A DNA stretch of 64,000 bases, taken from the NCBI GenBank assembly GCA_038237225.1, contig JBBRYX010000021.1, positions 1-64,000 on the forward strand, written 5' to 3'. This document shows positions 17,224 to 25,377 of this stretch, one piece after another. A model generated the notes under the pieces. That model was not told where the DNA came from. It saw only the letters and a list, made by a program, of their open reading frames with translations, and searched no databases. Every line of letters starts with the position of its first letter. Position 1 is the first letter of the stretch. The stretch is from DASVUC01 sp038237225. Lineage in GTDB: Bacteria > Planctomycetota > Phycisphaerae > Tepidisphaerales > Tepidisphaeraceae. Both the position numbers and the translations under genes were made by a program.

Positions 17224-18279
17224 ATGAAACTCAGTGACCTAACCAACCACGCCGGCGAATGGCTTCGCGGGAACGGGCCGATGAGCGAGATCGTCATCTC
17301 CTCGCGCATTCGCCTGGCGCGTAACGTTGCCAACTATCCTTTTCTCAGCAAGTGCTCCCGTGTCCAGCGCACGAACCTCGAGCATAAAGTTCGCGACACC
17401 ATCCTCTCCGCCCAGATCTCTTCTGAAACGTTATACGTTGACCTTGAAGCTGCCCCCGACATCGACCGCCAACTTCTGGTCGAGCGCCACCTGATCAGTA
17501 AGCCCCACGCCCAGGCCGAGGGCGCCCGCGGCGTCGCCGTCTCGAAGGACGAATCCATCGCCATCATGGTCAACGAGGAAGATCACCTTCGCATTCAGGC
17601 CCTGCGATCGGGCCTCCAACTGGAAGAAGCCTGGGACCAGATCAACAAGATCGATGATGCGCTGGAATCAAAACTCGATTACTCATTCCACCCCCGGTTC
17701 GGCTACCTCACCGCCTGCCCGACCAACGTCGGCACCGGCATCCGCGTGTCGGTCATGCTTCATCTTCCCGCGCTCAAGCTGACCGGTGAGATCGAAAAAG
17801 TATTTCGAGCCGCCAAAGACATGCGCCTCGCGGTTCGAGGCCTCTACGGCGAGGGCACCGAAGCCACCGGCGACTTTTACCAAATCTCAAACCAGACAAC
17901 GCTCGGCAAATCAGAAGAAGAAATCATCTCAGACTTCAAGCACGTCGTCGTCCCCAAGATCATCGATTACGAGCATCACGCGAGAAAAACGCTTCTGAAC
18001 GACCGCACCACCGCCCTGGATGACAAAGTCTGCCGCGCCCTGGGCATCCTTCGCGCCGCCCGCCTGATGGCCAGCGAGGAAACCCTCTTCCTCCTCAGTC
18101 ACCTGAGAATGGGCGTCAACCTCGGGCGCATCAAGGACATCGATCTACAGAAGATCAACGAGCTTTTCCTCCTCACCCAACCCGCCCACCTGCAAAAGCT
18201 CAAAGGCAAGAAGCTCGAAGGCGACCTGCGACGCGCCGCACGAGCAGAATTCATCCGCGAACGCCTGAATGGGCAATGA
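17224..18279 (+). CDS. mcsB: Protein-arginine kinase McsB
   Basis: 351-aa ATP:guanido phosphotransferase-fold enzyme that phosphorylates arginine side chains in proteins, a mark for Clp degradation in Firmicutes. The family signature SSRIRLARN is at about residues 26-34, and the active-site loop ACPTNVGTGIR, with its catalytic-position Cys, is near 163-173. The nucleotide-binding section RGLYGEGTEATGDFYQISNQ lies around 217-236. Length agrees with bacterial McsB. It follows mcsA in the same direction, so the two probably act together. Which Clp unfoldase reads the mark in this organism cannot be seen here. Confidence 0.95.
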   Translation: MKLSDLTNHAGEWLRGNGPMSEIVISSRIRLARNVANYPFLSKCSRVQRTNLEHKVRDTILSAQISSETLYVDLEAAPDIDRQLLVERHLISKPHAQAEGARGVAVSKDESIAIMVNEEDHLRIQALRSGLQLEEAWDQINKIDDALESKLDYSFHPRFGYLTACPTNVGTGIRVSVMLHLPALKLTGEIEKVFRAAKDMRLAVRGLYGEGTEATGDFYQISNQTTLGKSEEEIISDFKHVVVPKIIDYEHHARKTLLNDRTTALDDKVCRALGILRAARLMASEETLFLLSHLRMGVNLGRIKDIDLQKINELFLLTQPAHLQKLKGKKLEGDLRRAARAEFIRERLNGQ

Positions 18280-18342
18280 ACCTGGAAGAAATGACGAGTG
18301 CGAGAATGAGTCAATGACGAATGAAGGCAAATCTTCATTCTT

Positions 18343-18374
18343 CATTCCCTCATTCCCTCATTCCCTCATTCCCT
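18343..18374. repeat. Tandem CATTCCCT repeat (4 units)
   Basis: Four perfect copies of an 8-nt unit between mcsB and the convergent rhodanese gene. Nearby GAATGA and TTCATTC pieces make a weak hairpin. No function is evident. Confidence 0.6.
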
Positions 18375-18405
18375 ATTCTGCATCGATCGCCTTTCAATCC
18401 CGTGC

Positions 18406-18777
18406 TTATTTCGCCACGGTTAGGCCCTTCTCCTTCCATCCTCGAAACCCCCCGTCCATCGAATAAACATTCGTGTAGCCCATCTTCTGCAAGTTCTCCG
18501 CCGCCAGCGCCGAGCGGAACCCTCCCCCGCAGTACAGGACAATCTCCGCCGAAGTCTCGGGGATCGCACCCTCGATGTCACGTTCGATAATTCCCTTCCC
18601 CAGGTATTCGGCGCCGGGCAAATGCCCCGCCGCCCACTCGCTCTCTTCCCGCACATCCACCAGATGAAACTTCTCCTCCCGCTCCAGCTTCTGCTTCACA
18701 TCATCAACCGTCAGCTCCTTCACGTTCTTCCGACTCTCATTTACAAGCTTCAAAAACCGCGGCGCATGTTTAGCCAT
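18406..18777 (-). CDS. Rhodanese-domain protein
   Basis: 123-aa single-domain rhodanese, a possible sulfurtransferase. The CH2A-like segment HLVDVREESEWAAGHLPGA and the active-site loop with its Cys in LYCGGGFRS are intact, followed by GGFRGWKEKGL, the usual C-terminal end. The ATG at 18777 is preceded by GGAG at good spacing, so I prefer it to the Met seven codons upstream (18798). The N-terminal 30 residues are an extra helical, basic stretch. It converges with mcsB across the CATTCCCT repeats. The physiological sulfur donor and acceptor are unknown. Confidence 0.88.
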   Translation of the reverse strand: MAKHAPRFLKLVNESRKNVKELTVDDVKQKLEREEKFHLVDVREESEWAAGHLPGAEYLGKGIIERDIEGAIPETSAEIVLYCGGGFRSALAAENLQKMGYTNVYSMDGGFRGWKEKGLTVAK

Positions 18778-18822
18778 GGAGTCTCCATCTGAAATCAAAA
18801 TCCCATCTTACCCAGCCGCGCC

Positions 18823-18847
18823 TGTAGGGGCGACGCCCGCGTCGCGG
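18823..18847. repeat. GTAGGGGCGACGC hairpin repeat, copy 1
   Basis: TGTAGGGGCGACGC followed by CCGCGTCGCGG; the GCGACGC and GCGTCGC halves can pair. Related copies are at 21022 and 21135. It lies between the divergent rhodanese and Ig-like protein genes. Confidence 0.5.
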
Positions 18848-18892
18848 TCTTTCTCGTTGGTCCTGATCTCAGTCTTCCGCTAGAATCGTTCC

Positions 18893-20086
18893 ATGCGACC
18901 GCTCAAGCTGTTGATGCTGTTCCTTTTGCTCAGCACGTCCGCGTTCGCAGAATCCCGCCTGACTCTCGACAAATCCTCCCTCACTCTCTCCGTAGGCGAC
19001 TTCCACAAACTCAAACCCTCCGCCGAAGCGAGCACCCTCAAGTTCACCTCCGCCGATCCGAAGATCGCGGTCGTCTACGCCAACGGCTACATCATCGCAC
19101 TCGCGCCCGGCAACACCAACATCATCGTCTCCCCTCCCTCCGGTCAGGATGCGAGCTGCAACGTCCGCGTCACCTCCAACGATGACGATCTCATCGATCC
19201 CGCCACCCTCAAGCAGTACCCCGACGACCGCATCTTCATGGTCGGCGAGCGCAAATGCGTTGGCACAGTTCTTAACGGTCACATGGTCGGCAACGAACAG
19301 AAGCCCCGCGTCGACCGCAACCGCGTCCTCAATCCAACGCCTCTCGATAAGGAACATCCCCTCGAGTGGGAACTGGAGAAAGGCGCACCCGTTTACGACG
19401 GCACCGGCACACTCATGGGCGCCACCGCCCCCGGTCTGAAGGTCGGCGAGAAAAGCCTCACCTCCACGAAAATCAATTATGGCTTCTCCAAAATCATCAA
19501 TGGAAAACTCTGCCTCTACGGCTTCAATGTCGACATCGATCCCGGCGCCGCCGTCCGGGCGCTGATGCCCGAAGAAGACCGAAAGAAAACCGGCGTTCCC
19601 ACCTCTGCCTGGGTTCCCCTCGACGCCTTCATCGACAAGCTCACCCTCCTCGACTGCGTCGGCTTAGGCAAAGGCAAACTCCCCCGCCTCCCGCTCCTGT
19701 CCACCCGATACAAAATCACCGGCGGCAACCCGAAACGTTACGACACGCCCAGCGGAGAACTCGCCATCGTCGACAAACTCGACGGCCCCGTTCCCTCCCA
19801 TTACCTCCGCCGCCCAACCGGCACCGTCAACATCCTCTACACCATGCCCGGCTACTACATCGGCGGACACTCCCTCGACTCTCTCCTCGTCACCAGCAAC
19901 GCCACCTTCCGCCCCGCCAGAGGCGTGCGCACCTTTCCCGTCGCAACCTACTACCCAAAGAAACATCCCCAGGAAGGCAAGAAGTCCCCCAGAACCATGA
20001 CCTTCATCTACGGCGCCGTGGAAGCCAAAGGCACCGAAACGATCTACGGCTGGATCGCCAAAGAAGCCCTCACCCCAACCCGCTAA
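18893..20086 (+). CDS. Exported protein with N-terminal Ig-like (BIG2-type) domain, function unknown
   Basis: 397-aa protein with a clear signal peptide (LLMLFLLLSTSAFA, cleavage after Ala-19 or so). Residues about 22-95 read as a bacterial Ig-like domain of the BIG2 kind: LTLSVGDFHKL, FTSADPKIAVV, GYIIALAPGNTNIIV. The remaining 300 residues are not a family I recognise. They contain VGERKCVGTVLNGHMVGN and a stretch ending YYIGGHSLDSLL, both suggestive of a compact secreted domain rather than repeats. No lipobox and no PEP-CTERM signal. It stands alone between rhodanese and a small membrane protein. Periplasmic or cell-surface location is likely; role unknown. Confidence 0.75.
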   Translation: MRPLKLLMLFLLLSTSAFAESRLTLDKSSLTLSVGDFHKLKPSAEASTLKFTSADPKIAVVYANGYIIALAPGNTNIIVSPPSGQDASCNVRVTSNDDDLIDPATLKQYPDDRIFMVGERKCVGTVLNGHMVGNEQKPRVDRNRVLNPTPLDKEHPLEWELEKGAPVYDGTGTLMGATAPGLKVGEKSLTSTKINYGFSKIINGKLCLYGFNVDIDPGAAVRALMPEEDRKKTGVPTSAWVPLDAFIDKLTLLDCVGLGKGKLPRLPLLSTRYKITGGNPKRYDTPSGELAIVDKLDGPVPSHYLRRPTGTVNILYTMPGYYIGGHSLDSLLVTSNATFRPARGVRTFPVATYYPKKHPQEGKKSPRTMTFIYGAVEAKGTETIYGWIAKEALTPTR

Positions 20087-20127
20087 CACCCTATCGACAA
20101 CCGATACGATAACTGACAACTGACAAC

Positions 20128-20397
20128 TCAAACGTGCCCACGATCCATCCCCATGGCCTGATACGCGAAGCAATGACCGCTTACCGCGCGATGCACCAGC
20201 ATCCCCCCAATGCCCGCCACCAAGAGGCCCGGCAAACTCCGCCGCAGCGCCGTCAGCAGCAATACGCCGCCCACCGCCCCGGTAATCAGCCGCTCCGTGT
20301 CTCCAACATTAACCGGAGGCTGTTGCTCCGCTTGCGGAACGTCCTGCTGCGCTTCCATCGCTCCGAACTGATTCACGTTTTGGCTCAGCATAGTCAT
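20128..20397 (-). CDS. Small DUF2892-like (YgaP transmembrane type) membrane protein
   Basis: 89-aa protein. After a Gln-rich hydrophilic head of about 30 residues, NVGDTERLITGAVGGVLLL and a second hydrophobic stretch around GLLVAGIGGMLVHRAV form a two-helix hairpin. It ends with GHCFAYQAMG; this order (N-x-x-x-ER, two helices, GHCxxY) is typical of DUF2892 proteins. The ATG at 20397 has GAGG about 8 nt upstream. Function of the family is unknown; some members are fused to rhodanese domains, and a separate rhodanese gene lies 1.4 kb away, but no direct link is shown. Confidence 0.8.
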   Translation of the reverse strand: MTMLSQNVNQFGAMEAQQDVPQAEQQPPVNVGDTERLITGAVGGVLLLTALRRSLPGLLVAGIGGMLVHRAVSGHCFAYQAMGMDRGHV

Positions 20398-20732
20398 AAG
20401 AGATACCTCATCCGTACGGGGTCACGATGTCAGGCAGCAGACTGCATTCCTGACCCCTTCTGTCGGGGCCGCAGGAGTTGTTGTTTATCCTACCCACATC
20501 CCGCAACCCCGGTGCCACCGTTCAGATCTCGAAAATGACGGTTTTCGGGACCACCACGTCCGATAACCCACACAATCAATTGTTAGCATGTCGTTTGCAT
20601 CCTCTGGTCCAAGGAAGCCTCCGGGAAGCCCCGATGCTTCCAGTTCCGCGTCTGGCCATGAGACAATTTATCAAGGACAAGTACACCCAATCCCCGATCC
20701 CGTAGCAAGGTCCTGACTCAGGAGTTTAAGAG
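20398..20732. other. Gene-free divergent spacer
   Basis: 335 bp between the DUF2892-like gene and the 85-aa gene. GGGGTCA at about 20419 and TGACCCC at about 20452 form an imperfect inverted repeat. I see no gene, RNA or strong promoter; an AGGAG ribosome site for the downstream gene is at the right edge. Confidence 0.45.
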
Positions 20733-20990
20733 ATGGAACCTGTCGTGCGAGCCCCAACCCAAAACGCATCAATGTCCGCCGAACATTGGAACCCAACTGA
20801 CTCCCCCGACACCGCACGCGGCACCGACGTCGCCGACCTTCGCGCCCAAATCGAACGCCTGCGCCAACGCGAGTCTCAGATCATGACCCTCATCGGCTGC
20901 AAGAACTCCGATAAACTCATGCACGATCTCCGAAACGTCTTAAACGAACTCCAACTTCTCCGCATCCTGGCCGACACCGACAAGTCCTGA
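20733..20990 (+). CDS. Small coiled-coil protein, unknown
   Basis: 85-aa soluble protein. The first 30 residues are disordered-looking; residues about 32-80 form one or two amphipathic helices (DLRAQIERLRQRESQIMTLI, then DKLMHDLRNVLNELQLLRIL) with a heptad-like pattern, so it probably dimerises. An AGGAG site precedes the ATG, and a hairpin with a T-tract follows 30 bp after the stop, which supports a real independent gene. No family recognised. Confidence 0.65.
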   Translation: MEPVVRAPTQNASMSAEHWNPTDSPDTARGTDVADLRAQIERLRQRESQIMTLIGCKNSDKLMHDLRNVLNELQLLRILADTDKS

Positions 20991-21021
20991 GCCAGGTCGA
21001 TCTTGCGGAAAATCCCCTGTT

Positions 21022-21052
21022 TGTAGGGGCGGCGGCCGCGTCGCCCTTTTTT
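21022..21052 (+). terminator. Terminator built from a GTAGGGGCG repeat, copy 2
   Basis: TGTAGGGGCGGCGGCCGCGT followed by CGCCC and six T residues. GGGCG pairs with CGCCC and the centre is self-complementary, so it works as an intrinsic terminator for the 85-aa gene. It belongs to the same repeat group as 18823 and 21135. Confidence 0.6.
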
Positions 21053-21134
21053 CATGCGCTTGTCCCGATCCCACTCCCTCCTTAAGCTATCGCCCCTTCA
21101 ACTCGTCGCGACAAAAAACGCATCGCAGCATCGA

Positions 21135-21160
21135 TGTCGGGGCGACGCTTGCGTCTCCCG
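21135..21160. repeat. GTCGGGGCGACGC repeat, copy 3
   Basis: A degenerate copy of the 18823 and 21022 elements, 20-45 bp before fabI. It may overlap the fabI leader. Confidence 0.4.
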
Positions 21161-21181
21161 CATCGTCTTTCAGGAGCTTCA

Positions 21182-21976
21182 ATGTCTCTTCTCGCCGGTA
21201 AAAAAGGTCTCATCCTCAACATCGCCAACGATCGCTCCATCGCCACCCACATCGCCAACAACGCCATCAAGCAAGGCGCCACCTGCGGCTTCGGGTTCCT
21301 GCCCATGGGCGATCCCGCCAAGTCCGAACGCCGCGTCCGCAAAGCCATGGAAGAGAATGGCTTCGCCGACGCCTGGCTCCACCGATGCGACGTCGGCGTC
21401 GATGAATCCATCGAACAATTCTTCAGCGGCGCGAAGGACAAGTTCGGCACCATCGACTTCCTCGTCCACTCCCTCGCCTTCGCCAACCGCGACTATCTCC
21501 GCAAAGACTACGGCGTCTTTACCTCCACCCCGCGCGAAGTATTCAAACAAGCCGTCGACATCAGCGCCTACTCCCTCATCGCCCTCACCCGCGCCGCCCT
21601 CCCCTTAATGCCTAACGGCGGCTCGATCATCGCCATGACCTACCTCGGCTCCGAAAAAGTCGTCCCCGGCTACAACGTCATGGGCGTCGCCAAAGCCGCC
21701 CTCGAATCCACCGCACGCTACCTCGCCTTCGACCTCGGAAGCAAAAACATCCGCGTCAACACCATCAGCGCCGGCCCCGTCAAAACCCTCTCCGCCATGG
21801 CCGTAGGGGGGATCGACGAAATGTTCGCCCACGTCGAAAAAAAAGCCCCCCTGCACAGAAACATCGACGCCGACGAAGTCGGCAAAACCGCCGTCTACCT
21901 CCTCAGCGACCTCTCCTCGGGAGTCACCGGAGAAAACATCTACGTGGACAGTGGATTCAATACTGTGGGGCTGTGA
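21182..21976 (+). CDS. fabI: Enoyl-[acyl-carrier-protein] reductase FabI
   Basis: 264-aa short-chain dehydrogenase fold enzyme performing the last NADH-dependent step of each fatty-acid elongation round. The nucleotide-binding start LAGKKGLILNIANDRSIA, the HSLAFA segment, and the FabI-type catalytic pair in TYLGSEKVVPGYN followed by K in GVAKAAL (Tyr-x6-Lys spacing) are all present. The end VTGENIYVDSGF is typical. The ATG at 21182 has AGGAG 8 nt upstream; an in-frame extension to 21134 runs through a repeat and is not used. It stands outside any fatty-acid operon. Confidence 0.95.
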   Translation: MSLLAGKKGLILNIANDRSIATHIANNAIKQGATCGFGFLPMGDPAKSERRVRKAMEENGFADAWLHRCDVGVDESIEQFFSGAKDKFGTIDFLVHSLAFANRDYLRKDYGVFTSTPREVFKQAVDISAYSLIALTRAALPLMPNGGSIIAMTYLGSEKVVPGYNVMGVAKAALESTARYLAFDLGSKNIRVNTISAGPVKTLSAMAVGGIDEMFAHVEKKAPLHRNIDADEVGKTAVYLLSDLSSGVTGENIYVDSGFNTVGL

Positions 21977-21982
21977 AATAAT

Positions 21983-22011
21983 TTGACTTTGACGCGCTTG
22001 GGTTCGATAGT
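21983..22011 (+). promoter_or_regulatory. Possible promoter of the small antitoxin-like gene
   Basis: TTGACT (21983-21988) and GATAGT (22006-22011) at 17-bp spacing. The predicted start would fall almost on the ATG at 22019, which has no ribosome site, so the message could be leaderless. Confidence 0.35.
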
Positions 22012-22018
22012 TTCACAT

Positions 22019-22195
22019 ATGGCATCCACGGCCACACGATCCAAGCGAAAGACCAAGGCGCGCAACGCCGCGAAGTCCAAAGCGCCTCCGCGGCGAGTCT
22101 CCAATGTCAAATTGCTCAAGCTTGCTGCCAAGCATCGCCCGCCGCAAAACTGGTACGATCAGACCGATCTCCCTTTCACACCCAGACCGGATTGA
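22019..22195 (+). CDS. Small basic protein upstream of a MazF-like toxin (putative antitoxin)
   Basis: 58-aa protein: a Lys/Arg/Ala-rich N-terminus, then LLKLAAKHRPPQNWYDQTD and an acidic-aromatic tail. Position suggests an antitoxin: its stop is immediately followed by the likely TTG start of the damaged MazF/PemK-like gene. The C-terminal WYDQTD segment could be the toxin-binding part (inference). I know no named family for it, though small proteins with a KHRPPQ-W pattern occur in planctomycetes. With the partner broken, it may be a remnant or may have another job. Confidence 0.55.
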   Translation: MASTATRSKRKTKARNAAKSKAPPRRVSNVKLLKLAAKHRPPQNWYDQTDLPFTPRPD

Positions 22196-22559
22196 TTGCG
22201 CGCGCCTTCTTCCCAATCCCTTCGCCACGGCCGCATCATCTACGCCTGGATGGAAGACCGCAATCACCATGCGAAGCTGCGGCCGACCCATTGTCATCAC
22301 CCAAGACGACGACATCTCGCCTGAGGGGAAATTGGTCATCATGGCAATTACGACATTCACCGATCCTCCGCCAGAATTCTGTGTTCCCTTGCCGTGGCAT
22401 CCGCAGGGCCACCCGGTGACTCGACTGCATCAACGAAGCGCCGCCGTGGTGAACTGGCTTGCCTCTATTCTTTCCATCGATGTAGTCGGCTACGGCGGCG
22501 ACGTGCCCAAGAAAACGATGCGGATTATTCTTGAAAAGCTGAATCAACTGGGCGCCTGA
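22196..22559 (+). pseudogene. MazF/PemK-like toxin gene with a single-base frameshift
   Basis: Two frames join into one protein. From a TTG at 22196 the first frame reads LRHGRIIYAWMEDRNHHAKLRP; the other frame then continues VITQDDDISPEGKLVIMAI, PPEFCVPLPWHPQGHP, SAAVVNWLASI and ends KLNQLGA. Dropping one C from CCC at 22287-22289 restores KLRPTIVITQ, the expected RPTIVI-like strand of MazF-fold endoribonucleases. Without the extra base the protein would be about 120 aa. Either the toxin is truly inactivated or this is a homopolymer sequencing error. An internal Met at about 22270 could start a shorter, probably inactive protein. Confidence 0.65.
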
Positions 22560-22630
22560 AAACATGAGGATGATAAGACCATTTTGCCAGCGGCAACGCT
22601 CCACTTTTCGCCGATGGCCGGAGACGCCCG

Positions 22631-22942
22631 ATGGGCATTGCCCGAATACTTGGCCGAAAAATCAATCAAGCGACCGGGTCTCTCGTTCCAAGGTTGTTGC
22701 TCGATCACCTGCTGAAGGAGAATGCGACCGTGCTTCATCTCGATATTGACTCCGACACAAAGACAATCAAGGCTGTTATCCAGATCAAAGACCAGCCGAC
22801 TCCGGTGAAGCTGACGATCAACGACTACCGCCTCGAAGCCGTTGGTCCCAGGGAAGTTCTCCGCTGGTCAACAATTGTGATTGAGGAGGGCGCGATGGAC
22901 TTGCCCCCCGGTTTGAAGTCCAAGCTCGAGTTCGTCCTCTAA
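22631..22942 (+). CDS. Hypothetical protein, 103 aa
   Basis: Small protein with alternating hydrophobic strands (VLHLDIDSDTKTIKAVIQI, PVKLTINDYRLE) and no membrane segment or signal peptide, suggesting a compact beta-sheet domain. No family recognised. The start ATG has no good ribosome site. It lies 70 bp after the broken toxin gene in the same direction and may be part of the same accessory patch. Confidence 0.5.
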   Translation: MGIARILGRKINQATGSLVPRLLLDHLLKENATVLHLDIDSDTKTIKAVIQIKDQPTPVKLTINDYRLEAVGPREVLRWSTIVIEEGAMDLPPGLKSKLEFVL

Positions 22943-23070
22943 CGACGAATGCTAATGCTCGGGGACGGTGCGGGACACCAAGTCATTTCGGCCGCCTGAC
23001 CGCCGGACACAGTCAGGCTCCTGCCGCAGCTTCTCCCTACTCGCCACCGCCACAAGAGCACCTCCGCCTC

Positions 23071-23099
23071 TTGCAACCCCACAAACCATGGTCTAATAT
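23071..23099 (+). promoter_or_regulatory. sigma-70 promoter of tRNA-Gly(GCC)
   Basis: TTGCAA (23071-23076), 17-bp spacer, TAATAT (23094-23099). Transcription would start near 23106, four bases before the tRNA. Confidence 0.7.
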
Positions 23100-23109
23100 T
23101 CTGGCCGAT

Positions 23110-23181
23110 GCGGGTGTAGCTCAGTGGTAGAGCGTCACGTTGCCAACGTGAATGTCGTCGGTTCGACCCCGATCACCCGCT
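23110..23181 (+). tRNA. tRNA-Gly (anticodon GCC)
   Basis: A 72-nt cloverleaf. The acceptor GCGGGTG pairs with CACCCGC, the anticodon stem TCACG/CGTGA encloses loop TTGCCAA (anticodon GCC), and the T-loop is TTCGACC. No encoded CCA. It has its own promoter directly upstream. Confidence 0.95.
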
Positions 23182-23244
23182 CTTGATCAACGGCTTGGTG
23201 GCTTTCACGCCCCAAGCTATTTTCGTTTCCACCCACCGCCAAGA

Positions 23245-23616
23245 ATGCCCCGCCTCCGCCTCGCCATCCTCGGCTCCAGCCCCTGCAACCTCTGCCACGC
23301 CGCGTGCTGCAAGCAGAACGGTCACGCCTATTCCGTTTTGCTTCAAGCGGACGAGTACCCGAAATTCCTCCCCTTCGCCGTCGATTACCCCGTCCACAAC
23401 GGCTCATTTCGCGCCATAGAAAAAGTCCTCCCCTACAAAAACCAGCGCTGCATTTTTCTCGGCCAGGACGACCTCTGCGCCATCTACGAAGATCGCCCCC
23501 AAAGCTGCCGAAAGTTTGAATGCATCCAAGGCTACCACCCCATAACCACCCACTCCGATTTCCTCAAGCGCAACCCGAAAGTGCGATCGCTCCTCGACTC
23601 CCTCAATCGTCAATGA
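23245..23616 (+). CDS. YkgJ-type cysteine-cluster protein
   Basis: 123-aa soluble protein with a conserved set of cysteines: SPCNLCHAACC near residue 11-21, CIFLGQDDLCAIYEDRP near 69-85, and SCRKFEC just after. This pattern is that of the YkgJ/CxxCxxCC (UPF0153) family, proposed to bind zinc or an iron-sulfur cluster; biochemical role unknown. The ATG at 23245 gives the family-like N-terminus; a longer in-frame opening would run into the tRNA. Convergent with the protease gene downstream. Confidence 0.85.
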   Translation: MPRLRLAILGSSPCNLCHAACCKQNGHAYSVLLQADEYPKFLPFAVDYPVHNGSFRAIEKVLPYKNQRCIFLGQDDLCAIYEDRPQSCRKFECIQGYHPITTHSDFLKRNPKVRSLLDSLNRQ

Positions 23617-23643
23617 CTCAATCACCCAATCGTCAATTCTCAG

Positions 23644-25377
23644 TTACTCCTCATCCGCCCCGCCAGCGCCTCCCCCCGACCGAATCAAAATCACGCACAA
23701 CACCGCCGGCGAATCCTTCTTATAAATCTCCTCCGTGCTCATCCCGGCCGCCGATGCGCTGCCTGATCCAACCGTCGCATCCTTCATCTTGTCCTTCACC
23801 TTCTCGACGAACTTCCGAACCTGTCCCGCACTCAGCGCTTTGCCGTAGGTTTCCGTGTACGCCGTCAGCCCCGCGCTCACGATCCCGATCACGTTCCCGC
23901 GCTTATCCACCAGCGGCCCGCCGCTGTTCCCATGCGTGATCTTCGCCGTCAGCGTCACATGATAAGGCTCGCTCGACGACACCGAACTAACCGTGCCGCT
24001 CGTCACCTGCATCGCGTAATTCATCACGTTCGCAACCGGATAACCCAATGCCGAACACTCCGCCCCCGGCCCAGGCTCATCCGCTTCGGCAAGTTGCAGG
24101 AACGGAAACTTCTTCCCCTTCACCGGCGCGATCTTCAGCAGCGCGATATCCGCATCATCATCAATCGCAACCACCTTCGCCGTCTTCTCCGATCCATCGC
24201 TGAATCGGCACATGAAGATGCAGTTCTTCTCCTGCGCCACATGCCGGTTCGTCAACACATACCCATTATCCGAAACCAAAAACCCCGACCCGTTCCCAAT
24301 CACCCCGGGGCGCGAATTATCTTCTTCGCTTGCAACATCAGAACCCTTGTCCTTCGCCTTAGGCCTGACATAAACCCAGGCCTGCTTCCCCGTCCCCACG
24401 CCGCGCTTGCCCGCCAGCAGAAACGCTTCCTCCATGATCGGTCGAACCTTCGTATTGTTCTCCCGCATCCCCGGCGGCGCCTGCACGATCGAGTTCACCA
24501 GGTTCGTCACCACGTCCTTGTCATCATCGATCTGCGCCGCTTTATACGCAGTCAGAACCGACTGCTCGTACTTCCCTCGAAAGTTGTATGCCACCGCCAG
24601 GTTCGACCACGCCGCCGCGGAGTTAGGTCTCAGCTTCCCCGCCAGCTCCAGCGATTTAATCGCCTGATCCAGCCGCGCGTTGGATCCGCTGCCCGCCGCC
24701 TTCGTGATGCAGTAATACCCAAGCTCAAAGTTCGCGCGGTAGCTGTTCGGATAAATCCGCACCGCTTCTTCCAGCTTCTGCACCGCCTTCACGGTCTGGC
24801 TGCTCTGCTGCATCTCTTCCGCATCGCTCAGCAGCTTTCTCACCTTCTCGATCAGCTTCTTCCGATCCTCCCCGCCCACCCATTTACCGTTGATCCGCTC
24901 GGCCTTCTCCTTGTCCATTTTCTTCCACTTCTCAATCTCCGTCTTCGCATCCGCAAGCTCCGCGGAATCGGGATTGGCATCGACGAACGACTGCCACAAC
25001 CCAACCGCCGCCAGCGGCGCATCCACCCGTTCCGCCCGGCTCTTGGTCTCCCCAAACGAAAGCGCCGCCCCCGCTTTTCCGGAGGTAACCCCATCCTTAC
25101 TCTTCGCGCCCGCCGCCCCCGCCGCTGGCTCCTCGATACCCGCCTGCGCCTTCGCGGCGCCACCCACCGCAGCACCCCCACCCTTCTTCCATTCCGTCAC
25201 CGAACTTTTCGGAATCGTCCGGCTCCCGCCGCTGTCCAACTTGATCCAATACTTCTCCCCCTGCTGCGCAACCTTGCCCTCAAGCACGGTGCCATCCGTC
25301 AACGTCAGCGTGTCCGCCATCACAAGCCCGGCAACGATCACCACCAACCCACATCCAATCCACATGACGTTCTTCAT
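23644..25377 (-). CDS. Exported trypsin-like serine protease with TPR region
   Basis: 577-aa periplasmic or secreted protein. A signal peptide (residues 1-21) is followed by a short beta domain TLTDGTVLEGKVAQQGEKYW of the kind often found before protease modules in planctomycetes. A charged linker leads to a TPR-like helical section (about 180-300, including NSYRANFELGYYCITKA and NSAAAWSNLAVAYNFRGKYE). A chymotrypsin-fold domain follows with its triad: His in LTNRHVAQ (about 376), Asp in DDDADIALLKI (about 405), Ser in HGNSGGPLVD (about 485). No PDZ domain follows, so it is not a standard DegP. The end is Gly-rich. It probably degrades or senses misfolded envelope proteins (inference). Confidence 0.88.
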   Translation of the reverse strand: MKNVMWIGCGLVVIVAGLVMADTLTLTDGTVLEGKVAQQGEKYWIKLDSGGSRTIPKSSVTEWKKGGGAAVGGAAKAQAGIEEPAAGAAGAKSKDGVTSGKAGAALSFGETKSRAERVDAPLAAVGLWQSFVDANPDSAELADAKTEIEKWKKMDKEKAERINGKWVGGEDRKKLIEKVRKLLSDAEEMQQSSQTVKAVQKLEEAVRIYPNSYRANFELGYYCITKAAGSGSNARLDQAIKSLELAGKLRPNSAAAWSNLAVAYNFRGKYEQSVLTAYKAAQIDDDKDVVTNLVNSIVQAPPGMRENNTKVRPIMEEAFLLAGKRGVGTGKQAWVYVRPKAKDKGSDVASEEDNSRPGVIGNGSGFLVSDNGYVLTNRHVAQEKNCIFMCRFSDGSEKTAKVVAIDDDADIALLKIAPVKGKKFPFLQLAEADEPGPGAECSALGYPVANVMNYAMQVTSGTVSSVSSSEPYHVTLTAKITHGNSGGPLVDKRGNVIGIVSAGLTAYTETYGKALSAGQVRKFVEKVKDKMKDATVGSGSASAAGMSTEEIYKKDSPAVLCVILIRSGGGAGGADEE

